From: Adiantum capillus-veneris
Lineage: Eukaryota > Streptophyta > Polypodiopsida > Polypodiales > Pteridaceae
Reading direction: 5' to 3'
Assembly: GCA_014529385.2 (NCBI GenBank)
Contig: CM043958.1
Location: 148,897,293-148,961,292, forward strand
DNA: 64,000 bases
Shown: positions 9,624 to 19,547 of the stretch, piece by piece
Numbering within the stretch: position 1 is the first letter of the stretch
Layout of the letters: every line of letters starts with the position of its first letter
Made by a program: the position numbers and the translations under genes
The notes under the pieces: model-generated
The model's database searches: none
The model's input: the letters and a program-made list of their open reading frames with translations, nothing else
What the model was told of the DNA's origin: nothing

Positions 9624-11637
9624 ATGGCCCGCACAAAGCAAATAGCAAGGAAGGTTTATCCTGGCCAGTCTGGTTCGCTGGGCCAGGCTAGCTCGTCTAC
9701 AGTGCAACCGTCAACATCGCAGGTGATTCCGGGCAAGACCATGCCGCAGTAACGGGCAACAATGCGAAGAAGAAGATACGAGCAGAATAGGAGAGTTCTA
9801 CTCAAACTTCGTAAGCTCCAAAATCACATTTCATTGGCAATACCTAAATTGCCATTCCAGAGAGTTGTTCGCGAGATTTGCAACCAACACAACCTGAATT
9901 TCCGGCGGTCTCGAAGTGCAATGGGGTGCTTGCACGAGGCCACGGAGGATTTTTTTATAGAGCTTTTCCAGGACAGCTACATTCTCTCGGCCCACACCCA
10001 TAGGGCAACATTGATGCTGCGAGACATCAATACACTTCGCCTTCTCAGGTTCGGGTATGACAAAACAATACCGCCTGCCGGTATTTCAGACCGAAAGATG
10101 GACAATATTCTTAGAATACCACCTATTGACAAGGTCAAAGTTCATGAAGTGTCTACACAAATGCATCGATACAGCACCCGTTTCAACACCGAGCGGGACA
10201 CAACAGAAGACAATAGTGAAAGATTGGAGCAGTTACGCCTTGAGATGATGGAGGAACAAATGACAGATGCCATCAGAGACGCCAACGCTGATGATTTGTC
10301 ATTGTTGTTTTCCTATTTCCATGTTGGCCTTCCTGTGTGGGGACGCATTCTATATTTTCCCTATCACCCCCACAAGATTGCAATTTTACAGAACCGGACG
10401 AGGGAACTTACAGACTCAATCATCAATTGCTTGCTTTGGTGCGTGCTATTCTTTTTTTCACAATAAATTCTTTTAATATATTCAATTTTGTATGACACGA
10501 ATTTCTTTACAGTTTTGTAGTTTCAAATTTGCCTTGGAATATGCAAGATGATGTCGCCGTCCTTGACTCGAACCTCTCGGTCGTTTTGACGGCCGAGGAT
10601 ACATCTTTAGTGGAAGTAGTTGACTGGTTCTAGTCAGTGAATATGGAGACAGCAAAAAATTTTGTTCTGGCTTATCATGAAGGGTACGCAATGTTTTCAA
10701 TAGTGAAATTATTTTATCTTGAACTCTAATTTGTTGTGATGACATATGTTTTGCTTATGTTTATTTGTAACAGCGCTCATTGGAGTCTTGTTCTCTTACA
10801 CCTTGAACGAAACCGGTGCTACCTTGCTAATTCATCCCATGGGTTTCATGGTGAAGTACGTAGGTAAGAGGTTTTGTATTTTGTTCGACATCGCATAGAA
10901 TTTTGTTAAAAGTCGCTTATGAAATTTAATTGTATTTTGCGCAGATCTGTTCGGAAGCTTGTGTCTGCTCTTGAAGCTTTAACGCAAGAGCAGATATATG
11001 AGAATCTTACGATTATTAGTTGCAAAGTCCCTAAGCAGGACGATGCCTACTCTTGTGGATGGAGGGTCTTAATCTATGCAGAAATTTTGTTAGGCTTGAT
11101 GGAAGTCGTAGAAGTGTAAGCATTTGACACTCGTTTACTGATTTGTATCTTAATAAGTTAGTAGCTATGTTAATAAACATGATGTTCTTAACGTAGGTAA
11201 GAAATTTGGCAGATTATTCAAAGGCTGATGTTTCTTCGTTTAAAAACAGAATGATTGAAAACTTGATCAATTGCGCGACTATACGTCCAGACGGAGCACG
11301 TGATGCTTTTATCCCGCCAGCACCAAGGCCAACGCCTAGGCCTCCGCTGACAAGATACCCCTTGTCTGCCACACCAACACAAGCACATATCAATATCTCT
11401 CCAGATGCCTCCCAACCCAAGCTCCCACCAGCTCTCGTCCTCAAGAAATAGCTCCAGAACCCTCAAACCCCCCACCCAACACCTCTCCTGCTCATGAAGC
11501 AGCTCCATAGCCCCCAAACCCCCCACCCAGCACCTCTCCTACTCATGAAGCAGCTCCAGAGCCCCCAAACCCCCAAGCCACCACCTCTCCTCAACCTCAA
11601 TCAACAGCCCCCACATCATCGTACCCACAAGATTAGA
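9624..11637 (+). pseudogene. Histone H3-like protein fused to a Ulp1/SENP (C48) cysteine protease, in a transposon
   Basis: Exons 9624-10438, 10513-10683, 10774-10863, 10945-11113 and 11197-11637 join with GT-AG sites in matching phase. Residues 1-10 begin MARTKQ and continue IARK, closely matching the H3 tail around K4 and K9. Residues about 59-147 align without gaps to the H3 core: LRKLQ, KLPFQRVVREI, SAMGCLHEATE, LFQD, HTHRATLMLRDI. After a linker comes a Ulp1 domain: RELTDSIINCLL entry motif, His in AHWSLVLL (10778), 17 residues later Asn where Asp is expected (10829), and Gln six residues before Cys in KQDDAYSCGW (Cys codon 11054); these spacings equal those of yeast Ulp1. The C-terminus is Pro-rich with a 17-codon repeat. 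Disabling changes are TAA 9750, TAG 10631 and a frameshift before TAG 11449. The family would bind DNA or nucleosomes and cleave SUMO-like conjugates; how these combine is unknown. Confidence 0.88.
11445..11637 (+). repeat. 51-bp coding repeat, proline-rich tail of H3-Ulp1
   Basis: The motif gaagcagctcca recurs at 11496 and 11547, a 51-bp (17-codon) period, with a preceding partial copy. In the frame that stays open to 11637 it encodes EAAPEPPNPPPSTSPTH-like units. This frame is shifted relative to the upstream Ulp1 frame, so one small indel lies between about 11400 and 11450. Confidence 0.75.
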
Positions 11638-11859
11638 AAGAGATTATGAAATGTACTTTTGACAAATTGATTACAAGCAGTGGATCGAAATTTGACTTTT
11701 GTTTTGATTATGGTTCAAAGTTTACAAAATGTTGTGTACAGCTTTCCAAAAAAATGGGAGAGTGATGATCCAATGGTGTTTGGTAATGTAGAGAGTTGCC
11801 TTTGTCGAGTAATCTTTGAGAATAGTATTTGAATCATTGTGTACAGTTAGTTCACTATT

Positions 11860-12156
11860 TCAAGTCTGTCGCTGGTAATCTGTGCACAAAGAGTCGTATT
11901 TTCTTGTCTGTGAGGTGCTTGCAATGCAACGTACGCGATAAGACATTGGGATACATGAGCACGATAGAAACATCAACGTATAAAAGTAATACATGTAGCT
12001 TAGTACCTTTTGCATGTTACATTTGAAAACAAATTTTGAAGGCCAATTGAAATCGGACTCATTTAACAGATCCTCCCGAACCTGTCTTAAAGTGACATTT
12101 GATCTTACCGCAACAACTGTAAGCAAATAATTTGAAAACCATATCTCAATGGACAC
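11860..12156 (-). pseudogene. Unknown element gene B, downstream exon (left of the copia insertion)
   Basis: After a GCTTACAG acceptor, a minus-strand exon reads VVAVRSNVTLRQVREDLL and ends NMQK before a GTACTA donor at about 11988. Its hydrophobic-spaced pattern loosely resembles a ubiquitin-like fold strand-helix start, but I would not assign it. Gene B would be convergent with H3-Ulp1. The rest of the gene lies to the right of the copia element. Confidence 0.4.
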
Positions 12157-12183
12157 AAGGAATTAAAAACAGTCACTTAAATC

Positions 12184-12917
12184 TGTTAGGAAATAAGACG
12201 TAGCTAAATAGATAATTGAGTAGATTACTTAATGGAGAGAGACAGATTTACATACACGAGATTATAGAGTAGAGAGAGAGAGAGAGAGAGAGAGTACACA
12301 CGATATACGTGGTTCACCCAATGTGGGCTACGTCCACGGGAAAGCAGCCACTCAATGGCTTTAGTACTTCAAAACAAGAAGTAATTTACAAAGGGATTAT
12401 ACCCTTAATGGAGCTCCCGCCTTGCTTCACTCTCACCACCTCACACTCACCTTGTTGCATCAACTTCACACACACTATGAAATGTGTGTAGAAATGGCCT
12501 CCTTTTATAGGCCAAAAGGGATGCCCTCTCTTATGAGAGACAGCCATGTGTAGCCGCCCTTGTGCGAATAAGTCCAAATCGGACCCTCCAATCCGCCCAT
12601 GTGTGGCCGCCCTTGAGAAGACAAGTCCGCTTTTGAATTCGGCCACCGGCCACCGGCCATTGGCCATTGACTACCGGCCACCGGCCAACCGACCAGTTGT
12701 TTTCCGACCACTTTCCGGCCGCCGGCCGGCCATAATATTCCGGCGAAAAAAAGTCTCGGGGGCCTAAAGTTGCCCCTGATTCTTGTCCGTGAAAATTTTA
12801 GTTTCCGGTGAGTGATTTTCCTTCACACACGATGGCTTCTCCTCATAATGGGGGCCTTACAAATGTGCGCTTTTACCACAGAAAATTACAACGGTAAATC
12901 AGGCTCCATACTTAACA
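12184..12917 (-). repeat. 3' LTR of the copia element
   Basis: 734 bp, starting tgttaggaaataag and ending catacttaaca on the plus strand. On the minus strand it carries a TATAAAAG box (12503-12510). A CCGGCCA-rich tandem stretch lies at about 12640-12735, where it differs by indels from the other LTR. Confidence 0.95.
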
Positions 12918-12930
12918 ATCTCCCACTTGG
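12918..12930 (-). promoter_or_regulatory. Polypurine tract of the copia element
   Basis: Minus strand CCAAGTGGGAGAT immediately precedes the 3' LTR start, the standard plus-strand priming site of plant copia elements. Confidence 0.85.
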
Positions 12931-12977
12931 AGACTGATCTCCAAACCAAACCTGTGACTGCTTTCCGTTCTGGCTTC

Positions 12978-15900
12978 TTATCCTTGAATGCCGATTAAAG
13001 ATGAGCAAAAGCTCAACTTCTCCTTGTTGACCACCTTTGTAAACATGTCTGCAGGATTTTCACTTGTATGCACCTTTCCTAGCTTTAGCGATCCCTCTTC
13101 CAAAAGAGTGCGTATGAAGTGATATCTCACCTCAATGTCCTTTGTCCTTGAATGAAAGGCTGAGTTCTTCACAAGATGGATAGCGCTTTGGCTATCACTG
13201 TACAAGACACAATTGTCTTGTTTGAATCCAAGCTCTTCTAAGAATCTATGAAGCCACAGAATTTCTTTGCTTGCTTCCGTCATTGCTACATACTCTGCTT
13301 CCGTGGTAGAAAGTGAAACCACTTTCTGCAGCTTTGAAGCCCAGCTTACTGCTGTGCCTCCAACCGTGAACACATAGCCAGTAGTGCTCCTTCGAGTATC
13401 TTTGTCACCTGCCATATCTGCATCAGCATACCCTTCTAGAAAAATATCAGTTCCTCCAAAATACAAAGCATTTGTTGTTGTTCCTTTTAGATACCTAAGT
13501 ATCCACTTCATAGCTTGCCAATGCTCTTTACCTGGGTTGTCCATGAACCTACTCACAACTCCCACTGCATGTGCAATGTCTGGCCTTGTCCAGACCATAG
13601 CATACATTAGAGAACCTACCGCTGCAGCATATGGAACTTTAGACATATAGGCTATCTCCTCTTGTGTCTTTGGACACATATCCTTCGTTAGTTTAAAATG
13701 ACCAGCCAAAGGTGTAGAAACTCGTTTTGCATTTTGCATTGCAAACCTTTCTAGTACCTTCTTGATGTAATCTTCTTGAGATAGCTTTATTGTCTTCTTC
13801 GTCCTGTCCCTTGATATTTTCATACCAAGTATCCTCTTTGCAGCACCTAAATCTTTCATTGAAAAAGATTTGGACAGCTCCTCTTTTAGGTCTTTGATGT
13901 CCTACATGTTAGCACTTGCAATCAACATGTCATCAACATACAACATTAGGATGATGAATTTCCCATCTCCCAAATTCTTGGTGTAGACGCAGTGATCCAA
14001 GTTGCATCTTGTGAATCCATGATCCAACATCCATCGATCAAACTTCAAGTACCATTGTCTTGATTCTTGCTTTAAACCATACAAGCTCTTCTTTAATCTG
14101 CAAACCATCTTCTCCTTACCTTTTACTTCATACCCCTTTGGTTGAAGCATGTAGATTTTCTCCTCTAAGTCACCGTGAGGGAATGCCGTATTTACATCCA
14201 TTTGCTCGAGATTTAGATCATGAGCAGCCACAAGGCTTAAGACAAGCCTAATTGAGTTCATTTTTACAACATGAGAAAATATTTCATTGAAGTCAATACC
14301 TTTCTTTTGAGAAAAACCTTTCACCACAAGCCTAGACTTGTACCTTTTCTTCCCACCTTCTTCTTCCTTCAGCTTGTACACCCATTTCTTTTGAAGTGCC
14401 CGCTTACCTTTAGGCAACTCAACCAACTCCCATGTTTGGTTGTGATGTAGTGAGTCCATCTCCACTTGCATGCTCTTCGTCCATTCTTCTTTGGATTCAT
14501 GTTGCATAGCTTCTTCATATGATTCGGGCTCTCCAGAATCTGAGATCAAGAGATGGTTGAAGGAAGGAACAAACCTTTCTGGAGGTCTACTTGCTCTTGT
14601 AGATCTTCGGGGAATAGGTTGAGGCTCCTCATTTGGTTGACGTTGTTGCACATTGTCACCGTTTGCAGTCCTTGAGTCTTCACAGTCCTCAAGCTCCATG
14701 TACTCATCACCTCTTTCTTTTGTTTGTTTTCTTTCCAAGTAATCTTTGTACATATTTTGTTCGTTAAAAATTACATCCCTACTCCTTAAGATTTTACCAT
14801 CTTCAGGATTCCATAGGCGATACCCAAAGTCAACTTCTCCATAGCCAATGAAGAAACACTTTTTGGACTTTGCATCTAACTTTGATCTTAGGCTTCTATC
14901 TATGTGCATGAAAGCCTCACACTCAAACACTTTGAGAAATGCATAATTCACCGGTTTACCTGTCCATGCCTCTTCTGGAACTCCCCCATCCAATGCCGTT
15001 GAGGGTGACCGATTGATTAAGTACACAGACGTACTTACAGCTTCCACCCAAAGCTCAAGCGGTAGGCCTGCATGTAGCCGCATGCTTCGTGCTCGTTCCA
15101 TGATTGTCCTGTTCATCCTTTCCGAAATCCCATTTTGTTGAGGTGTCCTTGGGGTTGTCCTTTGCCTCTGAATGCCATTGCTAGCACAAAAGCTTTCAAA
15201 AGCTTGGCTGCAATATTCGCCTCCATTGTCGGATCTGAGGCATTTAACCTTGGTACCTGTTTCATTCTCCACAAAGGCTTTCCACCTTTGAAATATGGAA
15301 AATACATCGGATTTATTCTTCATGACATAAACCCATGTTTTTCTAGTCGCATCGTCTATGAATGTTACATAGTACAATGAGCCACCAAATGATGGTGTAC
15401 TTGCAGGACCCCAAACATCAGAATGAACCAACTCAAGTTTTTTATTTTTTCTTTCATTTTCTGATTTTTGAAATTTTACCCTCTTTTGTTTACCATAAGC
15501 ACAATCTTCACAGAACTCTAAGTCTACTTCTTTCAAACCTGGTAGAAGCTTCTTTGTTTGAAGAATTTGCATTCCTTTGGCACTCATATGCCCAAGTCGG
15601 TAGTGCCACACCGCAGTGTCAACTTCTGTAGTTGTTGCACAAGCTGAAGGTTGCGTGCTAACAGTACACAAGTAAAGTGTACCGACTTTTTCACCCTTGG
15701 CAACCACCAAAGATCCCTTTGAGATCTTCCACCGTTTGTTTCCGAATGCAATGTTGTGACCTTCATCGTCCAATTGTCCTGTAGAGATCAAATTTTTGCG
15801 AAGAGAAGGAACATGCCTAACATCTTTAAGCTTCCATTCATTTCCGTTAGCAGTTTTGACAGAAACTGTACCTTTGCCAACAATCTCACAAGCTTCATCA

Positions 15901-16868
15901 TCTCCCAAGTATACATACCCAAAATTACCTTTGGTGTAGTCTTGAAAATGTTGCTTGTGTGGTGTCGCATGGAATGAAGCCCCGGAATCTACTATCCAGG
16001 AATTAGACACATTGTCTAATGAGAGAATTAGAGCATCTTGCTCTACTTTACCTGCCACATTGGCCTCCGATGTTGGCTTGTTGTCTTGAGACTCTGTCTC
16101 CTTCTTCTTCTTGGACCAGCAATCCTTCTTGACGTGGCCTTTCTTGCCGCAGTTCCAACATTCAAGAACTGACTTTGTGCGTGACTTGCTCCGCCTTGAG
16201 CGATCACGACCCTTTTGGTTTTTGAACCTCTCCTTAGGGCTTCCTCTTGTTTCCACTGATAGTGCAGCACTTGATGATTCTCCTGTGCTTCTCCTTCGCA
16301 TTTCCTCGCTTAGGAGAACACCCACAACATCATCAAACTTAAGAGTATTTGTGCCAGAGATAGAATTACTTACAGCCATCACAAGGCTGTCCCAACTATC
16401 CGGTAGAGATGATAGTATAAGGAGAGCTCGCACTTCGTCATCGAAATTAATTTTCACTGATCGAAGTTAACTTATGTTTGTGTTAAAGTCATTTAGGTGT
16501 TCTGCAACTGAACCATTCTCTGTCATCTTTAGATTGAACAAACGCTTCATAAGAAATACCTTATTGAATGCCGATGGTTTCTCGTAGAAGTCGTCAAGTG
16601 ACTTCATCAAGTCCTCCGTGGTCTTCATCTTCGAAACATTGAAGGCCACCTTTGACGCCAAGCTTAACCGGATTGTTCCCAGTGCCTTTCGATCAAGGAC
16701 AATCCATGCTTCATCTGCCATTGTTGCGGGCTTCTTCGCAAGACCGCCTAGTGGAAAATAGAGGTCCTTCTGGTAGAGATAGTCTTCAATCTGCATCTTC
16801 CAATGTTGGTAGTTTTTGTCGTTGAACTTCTCAATCTTGAGCTTCCCTTCCTCCGCCATAACTCCCAC
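12978..16868 (-). pseudogene. Copia Gag-Pol polyprotein, two in-frame stops
   Basis: One minus-strand frame from ATG 16868 to 12978 covers the whole polyprotein. In order: Gag (KFNDKNYQHWKMQIEDYL), a CCHC zinc knuckle (CWNCGKKGHVKKDC), protease active site (WIVDSGASFHAT), integrase with HHCC finger and DDE (HSDVWGP, RSDNGGEY, NGISERMNRTI), RT with the YVDD box (near 13929-13944), and RNase H (YADADMAGD, YSDSQSAIHL). It is interrupted by TAA at 16467-16469 in Gag and TAG at 13902-13904 just after the YVDD region. Each stop is one C-to-T change from a Gln codon. Otherwise no frameshift is seen over 3.9 kb. Confidence 0.95.
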
Positions 16869-16918
16869 TCAATTCAAGGAATTCTTTCCTTGAGATAATT
16901 TAGCTACGAGCAAACCTT

Positions 16919-16930
16919 GCTCTGATACCA
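16919..16930 (-). promoter_or_regulatory. Primer-binding site (initiator tRNA-Met) of the copia element
   Basis: Minus strand TGGTATCAGAGC, two bases inside the 5' LTR end, complementary to the 3' end of plant initiator tRNA-Met, the usual copia primer. Confidence 0.9.
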
Positions 16931-16932
16931 CT

Positions 16933-17716
16933 TGTTAAGAAATAAGACGTAGTTAAATAGATAATTGAGTAGATTACTTAATGGAGAGAGACAGATTTAC
17001 ATACACGAGATTATAGAGTAGAGAGAGAGAGAGAAAGAGAGAGTACACACGATATATGTGGTTCACCCAATGTGGGCTACGTCCACAGGAAAGCAGCCAC
17101 TCAATGGCTTTAGTACTTCAAAACAAGAAGTAATTTACAAAGGGATTATACCCTTAATGGAGCTCCCGCCTTGCTTCACTCTCACCACCTCACACTCACC
17201 TTGTTGCATCAACTTCACACACACTATGAAATGTGTGTAGAAATGGCCTCCTTTTATAGGCCAAAAGGGCTGCCCTCTCTTATGAGAGATAGCCATGTGT
17301 AGCCGCCCTTGTGCGAATAAGTCCAAATCGGACCCTCCAATCCGCCCATGTGTGGCCGCCCTTGAGAAGACAAGTCCGCTTTTGAATTCGGCCACCGGCC
17401 ATTGACTTCCGACCACCGACCATCGGCCATTGACTACCGGCCACCGGCCAACCGACCGGTTGTTTTCCAACCACTTTCCGGCCGACGTCCGGCCATAATA
17501 TTCCGACGAAAATGAATATTCCGGCGAAAAAAAAGTCTCGGGGGCCTCCGCCCCCGAGGCTTCTAAAGTTGCCCCTGATTCTTGTCCGTGAAAATTTTGG
17601 TTTCCGGTGAGTGATTTTCCTTCACGCACAATGGCTTCTCCTCATAATGGGGGCCTTACAAATGTGCGCTTTTACCACAGAAAATTACAAGGGTAAATCA
17701 GGCTCCATACTTAACA
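16933..17716 (-). repeat. 5' LTR of the copia element
   Basis: 784 bp, nearly identical to the left LTR apart from scattered transitions and indels in the CCGGCCA-rich part (17390-17500) and a cctccgcccccgagg stretch (about 17546) absent from the left copy. TATAAAAG box on the minus strand at 17251-17258 would drive the element. Confidence 0.95.
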
Positions 17717-17769
17717 AAATCTTGATCCATAGCTACCAACTGACCATTCACTCTATGCCACCTCATGTA

Positions 17770-18686
17770 CTAGAAAGAAACTATAAAATTTTGTGATGCT
17801 ATCATACACTTGCACACAACCGAGCGCTTGTCAACTTCGCACAAAATGCCTTCAGAATCACTGACATCCCAATTATCATCCAAAAAATCAAGGCAAGTTT
17901 GGGATTTGCAGATGAACATGGTTTCTGTTTTTCTAACCTCCTCATCGTGGAAGAAATCTATAAAGACATGTAATGGCATAAATAGACTGACTCATACTTG
18001 CCTGCTTGCAATGTTTGGTCGCAAACACTTGAAAATTTCCTAATGAAGCTTGAGTTTAAAACACTCAGAGGTTTCTGAAGTTGGAACTGGCCACTTTGGG
18101 GAATCTTGTTGGGGAAGAGGGAAAGGTTTCAAAGTGCCAAATCCATGGACAGAGCAAGGGGCATTGTAAAAGTAGTCGTAAAAGAAAACTCCCCTCGCTG
18201 CTCTCTGCGAGAGCTCTTCTCGCACTACTTCTGTACATAAGTTCTCCCACCGAAACATGAAGCATCAAAAATACCAATTATGCACTGAACTGGTTGCCAG
18301 TCTTCTTTGTTAGAAAGATAAATATCTGCAAAAGAAAAAGATAAGAGAATGGTCACAAGAAATAGTCAACAAAATAACTTGAATGATCTTTAAAGACTTT
18401 TTAGCAATATAGTAGTCACACAGTTTGATCTATGAGCAAGAAACCCTAAAGGTGACTGTTGTAGTCGTAGTTCGGAGTGTATATATGCATGCTCAATGAG
18501 CACCTCTTTCACTATCTTTCCCGTTTGAGACAAGCGAAAATCTTTCACACGTCCTTTGTAGCTGTTGAAGAATTCATTTGACATCCGTTTTCTTCTTCTT
18601 GTTTGAAGCAGAACCCAACTACCAATGGTGATTGTGATAAACATCCAGCGACCATGGTCTAAGTCAAAGCTGTTGAATAGTTCCAT
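17770..18686 (-). pseudogene. Unknown element gene B, upstream exons (right of the copia insertion)
   Basis: Three open blocks on the minus strand, 18686-18390, about 18324-18040 and about 17965-17770, are bounded by splice-like sites (TTTTGCAG before the IYLSNKEDW block, TTTATAG before the DFFHDEEV block). Motifs seen are DHGRWMF, QPVQCIIGIFDASCFGG, APCSVHGFG and DEEVRKTET. A frame change near 18250 and a TAG near 18046 suggest decay. No family recognised. The copia element sits between this and the 11860-12156 exon, apparently in an intron. Confidence 0.4.
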
Positions 18687-18699
18687 AGATTTAACAAAG

Positions 18700-19124
18700 A
18701 CGCATGGTCATCATGGTCGTCTTCCTTCCATCTCTGCTTCTATTAGCTGCGAAGTGACAGTACGCAAAAACGATAAAAGAAAAGAGGATCACTAGTTTAC
18801 ACAAAAAGTAATAGCTTGAAAAGTGTTCATCAAAAGGTGTGCTTCATTGAATGTGAGTTATGACACATTCGAGATTCGTCGTCCATGACAGGAGAATAAT
18901 TTGCACAAATCGCGTTGTATCTTCTTATTCAGATCTTTTTAACAAAAAAAACTCTTTTTTGAAAACGCAAAAATTTGAGATAAAAATCAAATAAATTGGA
19001 GCTACCGTTGTGGTGACTCAAACTCTATTGGTCGAACAACATTCTCTCTCTAACGCCAAAAAGTACTTTTTTGAGTCCAAACTTTTCCTAATGTGTCTAT
19101 CAAGTCAAAACACGACTACACTAT

Positions 19125-19188
<64 letters not shown>

Positions 19189-19547
19189 CGTAAGGAGATA
19201 CAAATATAAACCTAGTTGGAACAAGTTGTGCTTCAAACATATTATTCTTGTCAAAAGACGTTGAAAATAAGTGTTTGCTAGACAAAAAGGAAACACTAGG
19301 TTTATTATTTCGAATAAAGCTAGTTGAGACAGTTTCAAAAGTATTATTCTCATTAAAAGATGCCAAACATCGATGAAGTTTGATATAATTACAATGTAAT
19401 ATAGTAGCAAAAAGGAAAAAATATAAACACTACAAAACACAAGCATTTGATACCAAGCAAGGGCCAAATTATAAGATATTCAACATGAAACACTTTTGTT
19501 GTCCTATCTATAAAGTGAATTCTATTGAACATACAAGTCAAATGATG
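18700..19547. repeat. Gene-free stretch with a (GA)27 microsatellite
   Basis: Positions 19133-19186 are an uninterrupted GA repeat, preceded by gcgcgcgc. The rest holds no coding sequence I can support. The right end of the compound transposon may lie here, but no terminal repeat was found. Confidence 0.7.

Larger units (their letters stand above)
12184..17716 (-). mobile_element. Complete Ty1/copia LTR retrotransposon, minus strand, TSD AAATC
   Basis: Two LTRs (12184-12917 and 16933-17716) start TG and end CA, and 5-bp duplications AAATC flank the element at 12179-12183 and 17717-17721. On the minus strand it has a PBS complementary to initiator tRNA-Met next to the right LTR, gag, protease, integrase, RT and RNase H in copia order, and a polypurine tract beside the left LTR. 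Length (5.5 kb) is normal. Coding sequence is nearly intact; only two in-frame stops are seen, so insertion was recent. It landed inside the histone-carrying transposon. Confidence 0.97.
4322..18686. mobile_element. Compound DNA transposon carrying a histone H3-Ulp1 gene (split by a copia insertion)
   Basis: Four multi-exon genes lie close together without intervening host sequence: a DDE-like transposase (+, 4322-6966), unknown gene A (-, 7115-8750), histone H3-Ulp1 (+, 9624-11637) and unknown gene B (-, 12156 side and 17770-18686 side). The copia element at 12184-17716 is flanked by the target duplication AAATC, so the left and right flanks were contiguous before it arrived. Alternating convergent and divergent genes, stops in most of them and the transposase point to one dead mobile element of about 9 kb once copia is subtracted. 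I could not find terminal inverted repeats, so the ends given are gene limits rather than element ends, and inclusion of gene B is the weakest part. Confidence 0.6.

Noticed and set aside
9714-9749. A tiny intron that would remove the TAA near 9750 in the H3 gene
   Set aside because: A gtg...cag pair exists but would give an intron of under 40 bases and leave the TAA outside it; a simple C-to-T stop is more economical.
9762-10066. Calling the histone part CENH3
   Set aside because: Loop 1 has the canonical H3 length and the N-tail begins ARTKQ, both against CENH3.
16919-16930. A tRNA gene fragment
   Set aside because: The match to tRNA-Met is only the 12-base primer-binding site adjoining the LTR; no tRNA body follows. 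The same holds for 40064-40075.
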